Below, one piece after another: positions 1 to 7,421 of a stretch of DNA of 64,000 nucleotides. The stretch is from Segatella baroniae B14. Lineage in GTDB: Bacteria; Bacteroidota; Bacteroidia; Bacteroidales; Bacteroidaceae. The first letter of the stretch is position 1. Every line of letters begins with the position of its first letter. The notes beneath the pieces are model-generated. The model made no database searches, was not told the DNA's origin, and was given only the letters and a program-made list of their open reading frames with translations. Position numbers and translations under genes: made by a program. Location of the stretch: contig NZ_CP091800.1 in assembly GCF_022024235.1 (NCBI RefSeq), positions 362,001 through 426,000 of the forward strand. The letters are read 5' to 3'.

Positions 1-1566
1 AATTATCATGTAGGTAATTCAAACTTCAAGGCATCTGTAAACTGGAATCGGCGTAATGTAAACTGGTTACGTGAAAACATGGAGGCCTTCAATGCAACGA
101 CACCCGGTATCAGCAACTATGAGATAGGGCAAAAGACAAAGGCACGATACGATAACATCAATCTATCCATTGGCTACGATTACATACATAGCGGAAACAT
201 ATTGAGTGTTACTTTTCGTGATTTATATAACAATACCCCTCATGCGGTATCTGACAGAAACTCCAGGCTTATTCAGGCCAGCAACACATTCGATATCAAG
301 GACCGCACCAAGTCAAGGAGCAACAATCCATCGTTAGATATTTATTATCAGCATGAGTTTACCAAGGATAGGCATCTGTTCTTTGACCTGATAGGAACAT
401 ATATCTATACTAAAAACGACCGTTTATATCGCCAATCTCAGGGGAATGCTGTGCAGGAAATAACTTCCCATGTCGATGGGAATAAATATTCGGCCATAGC
501 TGAAGTTATTTACGAGCAGAAAATCAAGGATTCGCGGTTGTCATTCGGTCTGCGACATCAGCAGATGTACACAAAAAACGCATATGATGGAAACACATCC
601 TCAAGCGTTAAGATGAATACAGCTGAGAGTTATGCTTTTGGAGAATGGGCTTCAACGTTAGGGAAACTGGATTATACGGTAGGTATTGGTGTAATGAGGA
701 CCTATGCCAGCCAAGGAAATGCAAAACAGGTAAAATATATATTTCGCCCGACTATTCAGCTGGGATACCGTTTCAACAATTATCTGTCAATACGCTACAA
801 AGCCTACATGGGAGGGTACGCACCCTCACTTGCCGAATTAAGCGATGTTGAACAGCACATAGACATTTACCAAATACGCCGTGGAAATCCAAATCTACAG
901 GCGGTCAGTTTTTTCTCTAATGAACTATCAATTAGCGTAGGAACAAAGTATATCAGTGCAGAATGGTTTACCCGTTACAGCTATGACAACAAGCCATATA
1001 TGGAAGAAACAATCTACACGAATGGCCTCTATGTTAGGAGTTATGCCAATCAAAGAGGCTTCCATCGACTGAACTCTCAAATAAATCTAAAAATACGACC
1101 TTGGAAGGATTATATATCCATTCAATTAGCCCCATTTGTCAATCGCTATATCAGTAATGGCAATACTTATACGCATGCACATACCAACTGGGGGGTACGC
1201 GCCAACTTAATGGGAATGTACAAGAATTGGTACATAGGAGCCAATCTTGAGACAAGTTTTCATAGCCTGTGGGGGGAGACACTTAACAAAAATGAGAAAT
1301 CACATAGTATAGTCTTTGGGTACAATAGAGAAAAATGGGGTATAGAACTCCAGTTGCAGAACATCTTCAGTTCACGTTATGAAATGTCTGTAGAAAATTT
1401 TTCCCACCTTGCTCCTTACAATCAAATGGTATGGTCGAGAAATCTATGTAAAGTTTTCGGCATAGACTTTCATTTCAACCTGAACTTTGGAAAGCATGGC
1501 TCTGAGGTGAACCAACGTATTCATAACTCTGATACTGATGCAGGCATTGTGCCAACAACGAAGTAG
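1..1566 (+). CDS. TonB-dependent receptor, C-terminal beta-barrel (partial)
   Basis: The reading frame is open from the first base, so the gene starts upstream and only about 521 C-terminal residues are visible. The sequence is rich in alternating aromatic and polar strands (for example LGYRFNNYLSIRYKAYMGGY, then an aromatic-rich series to the end), as expected for the 22-strand outer-membrane barrel of TonB-dependent receptors. The barrel signature 'APSLAELS...RRGNPNLQ' is typical of the family. The plug domain is outside the window, so the substrate cannot be inferred. The end after the last strand carries a short polar tail. It sits beside several decayed receptor genes (2560-5267), which suggests a receptor-rich locus. 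Family assignment is firm; specific function is unknown. Confidence 0.85.
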   Translation, partial: NYHVGNSNFKASVNWNRRNVNWLRENMEAFNATTPGISNYEIGQKTKARYDNINLSIGYDYIHSGNILSVTFRDLYNNTPHAVSDRNSRLIQASNTFDIKDRTKSRSNNPSLDIYYQHEFTKDRHLFFDLIGTYIYTKNDRLYRQSQGNAVQEITSHVDGNKYSAIAEVIYEQKIKDSRLSFGLRHQQMYTKNAYDGNTSSSVKMNTAESYAFGEWASTLGKLDYTVGIGVMRTYASQGNAKQVKYIFRPTIQLGYRFNNYLSIRYKAYMGGYAPSLAELSDVEQHIDIYQIRRGNPNLQAVSFFSNELSISVGTKYISAEWFTRYSYDNKPYMEETIYTNGLYVRSYANQRGFHRLNSQINLKIRPWKDYISIQLAPFVNRYISNGNTYTHAHTNWGVRANLMGMYKNWYIGANLETSFHSLWGETLNKNEKSHSIVFGYNREKWGIELQLQNIFSSRYEMSVENFSHLAPYNQMVWSRNLCKVFGIDFHFNLNFGKHGSEVNQRIHNSDTDAGIVPTTK

Positions 1567-1628
1567 CAGATAAATATAAATTCACGTACAAGATAAAGAG
1601 GATGTCGAAAATCTTTGTTGGTTATAAT

Positions 1629-2387
1629 TTACAACAATCCGTAGCTTGTAGCGTATGATAATGCTTCTGTGATATTTTTTACACCTAACTTGTCAAAAAG
1701 GTTGCGTCTATAGAATTTAATTGTATCTACAGACTTGCACATGTGATCGGCTATCTCGTCACGGTTAAATCCTTGTGCCGACAAAACCAATACATCTTTT
1801 TCTTCGGAAGTTAGTTCTATTTTCTCTTTTTCTTTCCATTTGTGTGAGAGACGAGAATACTCCCATATACGATCATCGCCAGACATACGGAATTCTATGT
1901 GTCCTGCGGAAGTGTGAGGTGATAATGAGACAACACATAACCCTAACCATGTCCTTCCATCTTCCGTCATAACGAGAGGAGTTATCTTATGATTGATTAA
2001 CGTGGAGTGTTTTCCATTCAGAATATGGAAATCGTATGAGATAATACACTTCCGCCTTTGACTTAGTGGGAACTTATTAAAGAAATTAAATCCAGACTTG
2101 TTTATCTCTGCTAACATGCTATGTTCTTCTTTAGGCACATTGCTGATATAAAATAAATAGCCCATTTCCAACAATTCTTCAGGAGTATATCCACATAGGA
2201 AAAGTGGATTGTCAGATACATAAAGAAATCCCTTCTTAAAGTAGTCGATTACATAGACACTTTGATAAGTCGAACGCGAAAATGAATCCACGCCTCGAAG
2301 TAACACATCCAGATCTCTGTAATTTTCTTCTGTTACAGAATCTACTGAGTTTGCTTCTATAAAGAAATCCTCTACTCTAATATCCAT
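1629..2387 (-). CDS. PAS-like / LuxR-type HTH transcriptional regulator
   Basis: The 252-residue protein has a PAS-like sensor half (about residues 40-170; 'YVIDYFKKGFLYVSDNPLF' is followed by 'CGYTPEELLEMGY', the usual PAS core) and a C-terminal LuxR/GerE helix-turn-helix (about 190-250, 'LTSEEKDVLVLSAQGF' and 'EIADHMCKSVDTIKFYRRN'). No receiver domain or phospho-acceptor is seen, so it probably senses a ligand or redox state directly and binds DNA in the cytoplasm. It is transcribed away from the broken receptor gene at 2560. Two arms of a 16-bp inverted repeat lie between them and are the natural candidate operator. Start chosen as ATG 2387, 20 bases after a TATCTTTG -7 element. No second gene follows it closely. 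Confidence 0.85.
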   Translation of the reverse strand: MDIRVEDFFIEANSVDSVTEENYRDLDVLLRGVDSFSRSTYQSVYVIDYFKKGFLYVSDNPLFLCGYTPEELLEMGYLFYISNVPKEEHSMLAEINKSGFNFFNKFPLSQRRKCIISYDFHILNGKHSTLINHKITPLVMTEDGRTWLGLCVVSLSPHTSAGHIEFRMSGDDRIWEYSRLSHKWKEKEKIELTSEEKDVLVLSAQGFNRDEIADHMCKSVDTIKFYRRNLFDKLGVKNITEALSYATSYGLL

Positions 2388-2406
2388 TTGACTATGATTT
2401 TGGGTG

Positions 2407-2530
2407 CAAAGATAAAAAAAAATAATCTATAATATCAAGCGGTATTTACCCAAAAGGGTAATATTTAAAGGAGTTTTAACCTAATTACCCTTTTGGGTAG
2501 TGAAAATAATAAAAACACTAAGTATTTTTG
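2407..2530. promoter_or_regulatory. Divergent promoters with a 16-bp inverted repeat operator
   Basis: TACCCAAAAGGGTAAT at 2447-2462 is repeated as its exact reverse complement at 2484-2499. Each arm contains the near-palindrome ACCCAAAAGGGT. Bacteroidota -7 elements lie outside the arms on both sides: TATCTTTG on the minus strand (2414-2407) for the PAS-LuxR gene and TATTTTTG on the plus strand (2523-2530) for the broken receptor. The right arm is centred about 31 bases upstream of the plus-strand -7 box, where the -33 element would be, which fits activator or repressor control. Binding by the adjacent LuxR protein is inference. Confidence 0.65.
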
Positions 2531-2559
2531 CAAACGAAAAAGTAAATACATAATATTAA

Positions 2560-3071
2560 ATGGAATACATGATTTCAATAATACAATATGTATTATCCGC
2601 TTACAAAATAAGTGGAAAAAGAAATGACATCTATAAGATTCTCTTTTCAGGCCCTACATTTCATCGTCTGGAGTCTGATCTGACAGGACTTCCCGACACC
2701 ATCGGACAGTTGGCAGATAACAGCCGTTTCTCTTTTGCCCGCATCTATATGCAGCCGAATATAACCTACAAGACGCGCGACATTAATGTGGAACTCGGCC
2801 CTACAACGGAATACCTTTACGAGAAATACAGCCACGACAATGGTCATCACCAAATGCTCTTCATGCCAGACCTCAGCATCCGATGGTATGTCACGCCCCG
2901 TCTGCGTTTTTCGTTGGGTGGTTCTGCGTCCGTGGAGCCATTGGATGCCAGTCGTTTCTACCGAACCGTGACACCTATTCATACGTCATCACCAGCGACC
3001 TCACCAGCAGCACCTCCACTAACCGCATTCGTGGACGGGAACTGTTATTGACAGCTTATTATAAACTATAA
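2560..3071 (+). pseudogene. Outer-membrane receptor remnant, frameshifted
   Basis: From about 2650 the translation reads as part of an outer-membrane barrel (residues such as 'FARIYMQPNITYKTRDINVE', 'LSIRWYVTPRLRFSLGGSAS'). The first 30 residues do not fit this and look like unrelated leader sequence. Near 2960 the barrel continues in a different frame (DTYSYVITSDLTSSTSTNRI, ending at stop 3069-3071), so the original frame to 3051 is a frameshift product. Both the N-terminal plug and the C-terminal strands are missing. The region is more GC-rich than its surroundings. It still lies behind an apparently intact promoter and operator (2447-2530). I regard it as a decayed gene of the same kind as those at 3455 and 5037. 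Confidence 0.7.
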
Positions 3072-3082
3072 ACATCCATATT

Positions 3083-3430
3083 ATGCAGAACAATCTTAGA
3101 TACATAAATCTCTCTTGGGCAGTGGTGGCCATCTGTGAGGATGGCATCCTGCCACTTTCCACCATCGTCCATGACGCGCAGGACGAGGTGGAAATGGTGG
3201 AGCATTACGTCATCGGCTACATGGCCTTCTGGCACATCGCCTTTGTCGACGAGAGCCGCCTCGTGCCCTGCCACGAAGACACACTCCGCACCGATGCCCG
3301 ACAGAAGATAGACCGCTACATCGCCAGCCATCCCCCCGTCGAGACCTTTCCCCGCTTCTATCTTGTTCTTCTCCGCCAGACTATCGCCCCGATGGAACCC
3401 GACGGCATGAGCCGGGTGTATCAAATGTAA
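3083..3430 (+). CDS. Hypothetical 115-residue protein of the receptor cassette
   Basis: I do not recognise the family. The protein has no signal peptide or membrane segment and is mixed acidic and hydrophobic, with 'INLSWAVVAICEDGILPLS' near the start and a C-terminal 'FPRFYLVLLRQTIAP'. A truncated copy with the same first 17 or so codons lies at 4883-5014, and both copies are followed by a gene beginning MKRLIL (3455, 5037). The repeated unit was therefore probably this small cytoplasmic protein plus an outer-membrane receptor. The start ATG follows the receptor remnant stop by 11 bases, suggesting co-transcription. The frame is intact here, unlike the neighbouring receptor pieces. Confidence 0.55.
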   Translation: MQNNLRYINLSWAVVAICEDGILPLSTIVHDAQDEVEMVEHYVIGYMAFWHIAFVDESRLVPCHEDTLRTDARQKIDRYIASHPPVETFPRFYLVLLRQTIAPMEPDGMSRVYQM

Positions 3431-3454
3431 CAATGGTTAAAACTCAATAGCAAA

Positions 3455-3588
3455 ATGAAAAGACTGATTCTATTGATGCTTATGTTTATACGCAGTACAT
3501 CGGTGCATCACTCACATATAACTTCAATGCCACAAACTCAAAGTACAAAGGTACGGGCGCAGGTAATGCGGAAAAGAACAGATTATAA
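3455..3588 (+). pseudogene. Receptor remnant with large internal deletion
   Basis: It opens with MKRLILLMLMF, the start of a signal peptide shared with the remnant at 5037 (MKRLILFSMVC). From 3487 another frame reads YTQYIGASLTYNFNATNSKY and then KGTGAGNAEKNRL followed by a stop at 3586-3588, which is a classic end of a Bacteroidota outer-membrane barrel. The first ten codons of a receptor have thus been joined, out of frame, to its last 34 codons, with everything between deleted. It cannot encode a functional protein. It lies 24 bases after the 115-residue gene. Confidence 0.75.
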
Positions 3589-3621
3589 TACTATAAGTTA
3601 TAAACGATAATCAGAATAAAA

Positions 3622-4815
3622 ATGAAACATCAGAAACACTACAAACGGTTCTTGTTCCTGCTGGCAATGCTTTTGACAGTGACATTTGCAGTAGCACAGA
3701 CCGATGAACGAACAAAAAAGCAAAAGGATTATCTTTCGTTCATTCAAGGCCAGACCATTTCCCCCTTCGACTACTTATCACAGAAGATAAAGCAATATAA
3801 TGTTGTATCGTTGGGCGAAGACCACTGGATAAAAGACCACATGCTATTCCTGGCTGACTACCTCGACTACGTTGCCAACGACACGACTTTTCACATTGAT
3901 GCGCTTGCTTGGGAAAGCGGCAATAGCATAGACCAGAAGAAGGCCGACACGTTGATGATGTCGAAAACCTTCCGCGAGGATTTGGCGCTACAGATTCTTC
4001 GTGATGCCCCTGAAACTTACGGCTGGCCATACAAGGAGGCTCTGGAAGACATCAAGGCTTTGTGGCGTTACAACAGAGCACAAGGCAAGTTCACTCGTCT
4101 GCTCCTTCTTGATCCTCCCTACATGTTGCAACTATTAGACGGTGACAAATATGAGTACACGTTAAGCCGTGACCAATCAACAGCCAACAAGATTGCAGGC
4201 TATGTTGGCTCCAATCGCAAGGTACTCTACTACGCTGGTTTAAGCCATACGATGCGGCAATTTCATTCTTCTTATAACTCAAAGTCTGGAATGTACAACG
4301 TTCAGGCTACGGCGGGAAAGATACTCTCAGTCCTCTATCCCAACAGGGTTTTCACTATCAAACTTTGGGGTGGACTGATGGGTAGTAACGGCTACATCCC
4401 GAGTGCTGATGATTTCCGATGGGAACGTTCCAGCGACGGACTAGCAGACGAAGCCTTCCGCTGTAATGGCAACCGCCCTGTGGGTTTCGACATTGCAGGA
4501 AGCCCCTTTGCCAACATTCTCATTTCCGACTTTTTCCATTTTCAATATAGCGAACGGATGTTGAGTAAAAGTAACGGCAGTCCATTCCGTGCCAACGAAA
4601 GCCTTGGCGACCGTGTTGACGGCATTATTTTCTTTCGTCCTGTCAACGAGTTCTCTATCCCTCATATTGAACCGAAGATGTTCGATGACGTATTTTTGAA
4701 GCGCATTGAAAAGAGAACAAAGGGCGAAGTGAAGACGCTTAACGACCTGTATCTCTATATCAAGAAGAATCACCCGATACTGAGTGAGGACTTGGATAGT
4801 TTGTCCACCTACTGA
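3622..4815 (+). CDS. Secreted erythromycin-esterase/ChaN-like superfamily protein
   Basis: 397 residues with a clear signal peptide (MKHQKHYKRFLFLLAMLLTV to ...AVAQ, cleavage near residue 26). The region 'YNVVSLGEDHWIKDHMLFLA' followed by 'ALAWESGN' about 35 residues later resembles the LGExxH...ExG core of erythromycin esterase-like and ChaN-like proteins, in which paired His and Glu residues form the active or haem-binding site. A later 'VLYYAGLSHTMRQF' supplies the second histidine segment of that superfamily. It is probably periplasmic. True esterase activity is not implied; most environmental members have unknown substrates. It sits between two broken receptor cassettes and appears intact. 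Confidence 0.55.
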   Translation: MKHQKHYKRFLFLLAMLLTVTFAVAQTDERTKKQKDYLSFIQGQTISPFDYLSQKIKQYNVVSLGEDHWIKDHMLFLADYLDYVANDTTFHIDALAWESGNSIDQKKADTLMMSKTFREDLALQILRDAPETYGWPYKEALEDIKALWRYNRAQGKFTRLLLLDPPYMLQLLDGDKYEYTLSRDQSTANKIAGYVGSNRKVLYYAGLSHTMRQFHSSYNSKSGMYNVQATAGKILSVLYPNRVFTIKLWGGLMGSNGYIPSADDFRWERSSDGLADEAFRCNGNRPVGFDIAGSPFANILISDFFHFQYSERMLSKSNGSPFRANESLGDRVDGIIFFRPVNEFSIPHIEPKMFDDVFLKRIEKRTKGEVKTLNDLYLYIKKNHPILSEDLDSLSTY

Positions 4816-4882
4816 AAAATAGCCAGACAAAAGAGCACGACAAGCAAATATTTAGGCAAACCGGATAATATCTCAAGAAACT

Positions 4883-5014
4883 ATGCAGAACAATTTCAAA
4901 TACATAAATCTCTCTTGGGCTGTGGTGGGCTTCTGTGAGGCTCCCCACCAGCCCCTTTCGTCTTGCATCCCAGGCATCGACAAGGACGAGGCCGCAGCCG
5001 TGGAGCTACAATGA
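4883..5014 (+). pseudogene. Truncated copy of the 115-residue cassette protein
   Basis: The first codons (MQNNFKYINLSWAVV) match the gene at 3083 (MQNNLRYINLSWAVV) almost exactly, also at DNA level over about 50 bases. The frame then diverges and stops after 43 codons, retaining only a short 'DKDEAAAVE' segment that corresponds to 'AQDEVEMVE'. The missing C-terminal two thirds and the rearranged middle indicate deletion rather than a real short protein. A receptor start (5037) follows, repeating the order seen at 3083-3455. Confidence 0.7.
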
Positions 5015-5036
5015 TGATAACCCAAACAAAAGAACG

Positions 5037-5267
5037 ATGAAAAGACTGATTCTGTTTTCAATGGTTTGCCTGATGACCACAGTAACACAGGCGCAGAACG
5101 AGACTACTGCGGAGAACGATTCCGTGGCATGGGACAAGATGCTCAGCCAAATCTCCGTAACAGGACACCGCCACATCGTCAGGATTAAGGGCAACACGCT
5201 TGTTGCACAGGTGGCTAATTCAATAAAATGCAAGCTAAATTCTTATGTTTTCATGCAGAAAACCTGA
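5037..5267 (+). pseudogene. N-terminal remnant of an outer-membrane receptor
   Basis: 76 codons: a signal peptide MKRLILFSMVCLMTTVTQAQ followed by the mature start 'DSVAWDKMLSQISVTGHRHI' and 'VRIKGNTLVAQVANS', which resembles the segment preceding the plug of Bacteroidota outer-membrane barrels. The frame then runs into unrelated sequence (KCKLNSYVFMQKT) and stops. A longer upstream in-frame start at 4935 is unlikely because it overlaps the truncated small gene and lacks a signal peptide. With 2560 and 3455 it forms three pieces of what may once have been tandem receptor copies. Confidence 0.75.
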
Positions 5268-5322
5268 GTATGCGCATTAGAGCTGTCTGAATAATATGCA
5301 AGTTATGACGAATATTTTGTCG

Positions 5323-5359
5323 CAAAAAAAAGAGAAAGCTTTAACTAAAAGCTCCCTCT
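5323..5359 (-). terminator. Rho-independent terminator of the PstB-like gene
   Basis: On the minus strand the arms AGAGGGAGCTTT and AAAGCTTTCTCT form a 12-bp stem with one mismatch and a 5-base loop, followed by eight T. The 5' arm overlaps the last codons and the loop holds most of the stop codon of the PstB-like gene. Confidence 0.8.
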
Positions 5360-6207
5360 AAATATTTCTTGGTTAATTCATTCTTAGGATGGTGAAACAC
5401 CTGCTCGGCAGGACCTGCTTCAATCACTTCGCCTAGATACATGAAGACGACATAGTCTGCTAAGCGAAGGGCTTGTCGAAGAGTATGAGTTACCATAACG
5501 ATAGAATAATCTTTTTTTAATTCTGTGAAGAGTGACTCTACCTTTTTGCTCGAGATAGGATCGAGAGCACTTGTACTCTCGTCGGCCAGCAGATAGCTAG
5601 GTTCTACAGCTAGGCTGCGGGCAAGGCATAGACGTTGCTGTTGACCACCACTCAAACGGTTGGCTGGACTATGCAGGCGATCCTTAACCTCATCCCACAA
5701 ACCTACCTGCTGTAGATAGTGTTTTACAACAGCATCGAGCTTTTTCCTACCACGGATACCATGAATACGGCAGCCATAGGCTACATTGTCGTAGATACTC
5801 ATCGGTAGCGGACAAGGACGCTGTGGAACCAATCCGATGTTACGACGCAGCTGAGTAAGTTCACTGCTCGATGCCTTTAATATGTTGTGTTCACCTAGAA
5901 TAACCTCACCTGATATCTTCATCCCCTCTACACCATCGTTAAGACGATTGAAGGTACGGAGTAGGGTAGACTTACCGCAACCGCTTGGACCTATAATGCA
6001 GGTAATTTTGTGCTGAGGTATTTCTACATTTACGTCTTTCAATATCTTTGCACCTTTTACAGATACGTTTAATCCTTTAGTCGAAAGATTAACATTCTGC
6101 TCGCGCTTAAACTTTGCGTTTACCACAAAATGTTCGGTCTTGTTCCATCCGAAACTTGGGGCAAGCCCGAATACTTTATTAGTAACTGATGATATTGCTA
6201 TGTTCAT
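5341..6207 (-). CDS. pstB: PstB-like ABC transporter ATPase
   Basis: 288 residues. Walker A GPSGCGKST at 73-81, signature LSGGQQQ at 185-191, Walker B ending LLADES at 206-211 (PstB usually has DEP), and H-loop His241 are present. It should energise the PstC-PstA permease encoded at 16758-18519 at the inner membrane. About 35 residues precede the usual PstB start. ATG 6207 is chosen because AAGGA lies 7 bases upstream and the TACCTTTG promoter box (6247-6240) lies inside the longer 6276 frame. It is separated from pstSCA by the whole sulfur-assimilation island but shares a promoter architecture with pstS (ATGGTATTT, 20 bases, TACCTTTGC). No phoU or phoR is nearby, so phosphate is not the only possible substrate; sulfate or another sulfur oxyanion is plausible from context. 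Confidence 0.85.
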   Translation of the reverse strand: MNIAISSVTNKVFGLAPSFGWNKTEHFVVNAKFKREQNVNLSTKGLNVSVKGAKILKDVNVEIPQHKITCIIGPSGCGKSTLLRTFNRLNDGVEGMKISGEVILGEHNILKASSSELTQLRRNIGLVPQRPCPLPMSIYDNVAYGCRIHGIRGRKKLDAVVKHYLQQVGLWDEVKDRLHSPANRLSGGQQQRLCLARSLAVEPSYLLADESTSALDPISSKKVESLFTELKKDYSIVMVTHTLRQALRLADYVVFMYLGEVIEAGPAEQVFHHPKNELTKKYLEGAFS

Positions 6208-6238
6208 AATTCCTTGTCTAATTATTTGGTTCACGGTT

Positions 6239-6276
6239 GCAAAGGTAAAGCATAAAAATGATTCTCCAAATACCAT
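6239..6276 (-). promoter_or_regulatory. Promoter of the PstB-like gene
   Basis: On the minus strand ATGGTATTT (6276-6268) is followed after exactly 20 bases by TACCTTTGC (6247-6239). The same two blocks with the same 20-base spacing precede the pstS-like gene at 15537-15574, which argues for a common regulator. Confidence 0.75.
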
Positions 6277-6403
6277 TTTATAGGCATTTTGATACCATAT
6301 GTTAGGTATGTGTTTCTAATGTGTTAGTTAGTATACCTAATGTATGGTATACCATATACCATATTTGGCTTATTGTACAACCCCAATATTTGTCATAATT
6401 TTG
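6270..6403. promoter_or_regulatory. Cluster of GGTAT/ATACC half-sites and regulator promoter
   Basis: Seven GGTAT or ATACC pentamers lie in about 95 bases (6270, 6292, 6305, 6333, 6346, 6350, 6356), including the perfect 12-bp palindrome ATGGTATACCAT at 6344-6355. A TAATTTTG -7 box for the plus-strand regulator gene is at 6396-6403. The cluster lies between the divergent PstB-like and NarL-type regulator genes and is the likely operator region for both. Binding by the regulator is inference. Confidence 0.7.
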
Positions 6404-6451
6404 CACCAGAGTTAAGCCACTGATTATTCTCAATTAAAGAAAGACGATAAT

Positions 6452-7093
6452 ATGACGAATTTTATAATAGCCGATAATCAGGAACTTACGCAGGTAGGAC
6501 TAACTGCTCTTATTAATAAGGTAGAACCCCATAGCAGCGTAATTGTTTCCTATAAGCGAGAACTGATAGAACAGCTTGAAAAAGCTCCCGACAGCGTTAT
6601 ACTGTTAGACTATACGCTCTTCGACTTTACCGATGTAGAGAGTTTGCTTATTCTTTGCGACCGATTCCCTACTTCGCAGTGGTTGTTGATAACCGATGAC
6701 CTCACAGAGTCGTTCATGCGTAAAGTAATTTGTTCGTCTAAGAATATAGGCATCATCTTTAAAGATAGTCAGATTAGTTATCTCCATGAGGCGATACAAG
6801 ATGCTGTTCAGAAACGGAGATATATCTGCCACCGTGCTACCGAGATACTTATAGACTCGCAACTTAAGGAGGAACCTGCTACTAACTTGACAAGTACGGA
6901 GATAGAAATACTTCGAAGCATCGCTCAAGGTAAAACTACCAAAGAAATTGCTGCAGAGCGATATAGTTCGATACACACGATTAATACGCATCGTAAGAAT
7001 ATCTTCAAAAAGCTCAAAGTAAATACGGCACACGAGGCTGTAAAATATGCTTTCAGAGCAGGACTGGTAGATACAAGCGAATTCTATATTTAG
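6452..7093 (+). CDS. NarL/FixJ-type response regulator, candidate sulfur regulator
   Basis: 213 residues: an N-terminal receiver with Asp8, the phospho-acceptor position Asp53 ('VILLDYTLFDF'), Thr81 and Lys104 ('GIIFKDSQ'), then a LuxR-type helix-turn-helix at about 148-205 ('LTSTEIEILRSIAQGKTTKE'). The receiver residues are intact, so phosphorylation is possible, but no histidine kinase is encoded in the window. The gene is divergent from the PstB-like gene, across a dense cluster of GGTAT/ATACC half-sites, and reads toward the sulfur-assimilation genes, the first of which starts 88 bases downstream. No terminator is visible in that gap, so read-through into the island is possible. Control of assimilation, the Pst-like transporter and the encapsulin operon is inferred from shared promoter motifs. 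Confidence 0.8.
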   Translation: MTNFIIADNQELTQVGLTALINKVEPHSSVIVSYKRELIEQLEKAPDSVILLDYTLFDFTDVESLLILCDRFPTSQWLLITDDLTESFMRKVICSSKNIGIIFKDSQISYLHEAIQDAVQKRRYICHRATEILIDSQLKEEPATNLTSTEIEILRSIAQGKTTKEIAAERYSSIHTINTHRKNIFKKLKVNTAHEAVKYAFRAGLVDTSEFYI

Positions 7094-7181
7094 CGAAAAT
7101 ACAAACGCAAAGGTTATTATAAGGTATATGCGGCGGTTCTAAATCATGTGAAATATAAACCAATAAAACAGATAAAAAGTT

Positions 7182-7394
7182 ATGGCAAAGATTATTGTTA
7201 ACGACGAAGTACAGGAAGTTACTCTTCCTCTTAATCTCTCGGAATTGATTAAACTTAATCGTGTGTTTCAGCCAGAAATGGTTACTGTACAGATTAACGA
7301 AGAGTTTGTAGAGCGTGAAGATTATGATGCCACACAACTCAAGGAAGGTGATAAGGTAGACTTCCTTTACTTCATGGGTGGCGGACAGGCATAA
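7182..7394 (+). CDS. ThiS/MoaD-like sulfur-carrier protein (HcyS-like)
   Basis: 70 residues with a ubiquitin-like ThiS/MoaD fold pattern: short strands at the start, 'TVQINEEFVEREDYDATQL', 'EGDKVDFLYFMGGG' at the end. The C-terminus is GGGQA rather than a bare Gly-Gly, so two residues (Gln-Ala) would have to be removed before adenylation and thiocarboxylate formation. A JAMM peptidase gene two positions downstream fits that job. This is the arrangement known for HcyS-HcyF-HcyD of Wolinella succinogenes, where a carrier thiocarboxylate supplies sulfur for homocysteine, and for CysO-Mec systems. It is the first gene of the sulfur-assimilation operon. A start-proximal promoter is not obvious. 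Which acceptor enzyme it serves (homocysteine or cysteine synthase) cannot be read from the window. Confidence 0.82.
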   Translation: MAKIIVNDEVQEVTLPLNLSELIKLNRVFQPEMVTVQINEEFVEREDYDATQLKEGDKVDFLYFMGGGQA

Positions 7395-7421
7395 ATAGAA
7401 ATCTCGAAAAAAAAGATTGTT

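Noticed and set aside
6208..6276. Longer N-terminus for the PstB-like ATPase
   Set aside because: The promoter box at 6247-6240 lies inside it and AAGGA precedes the ATG at 6207.
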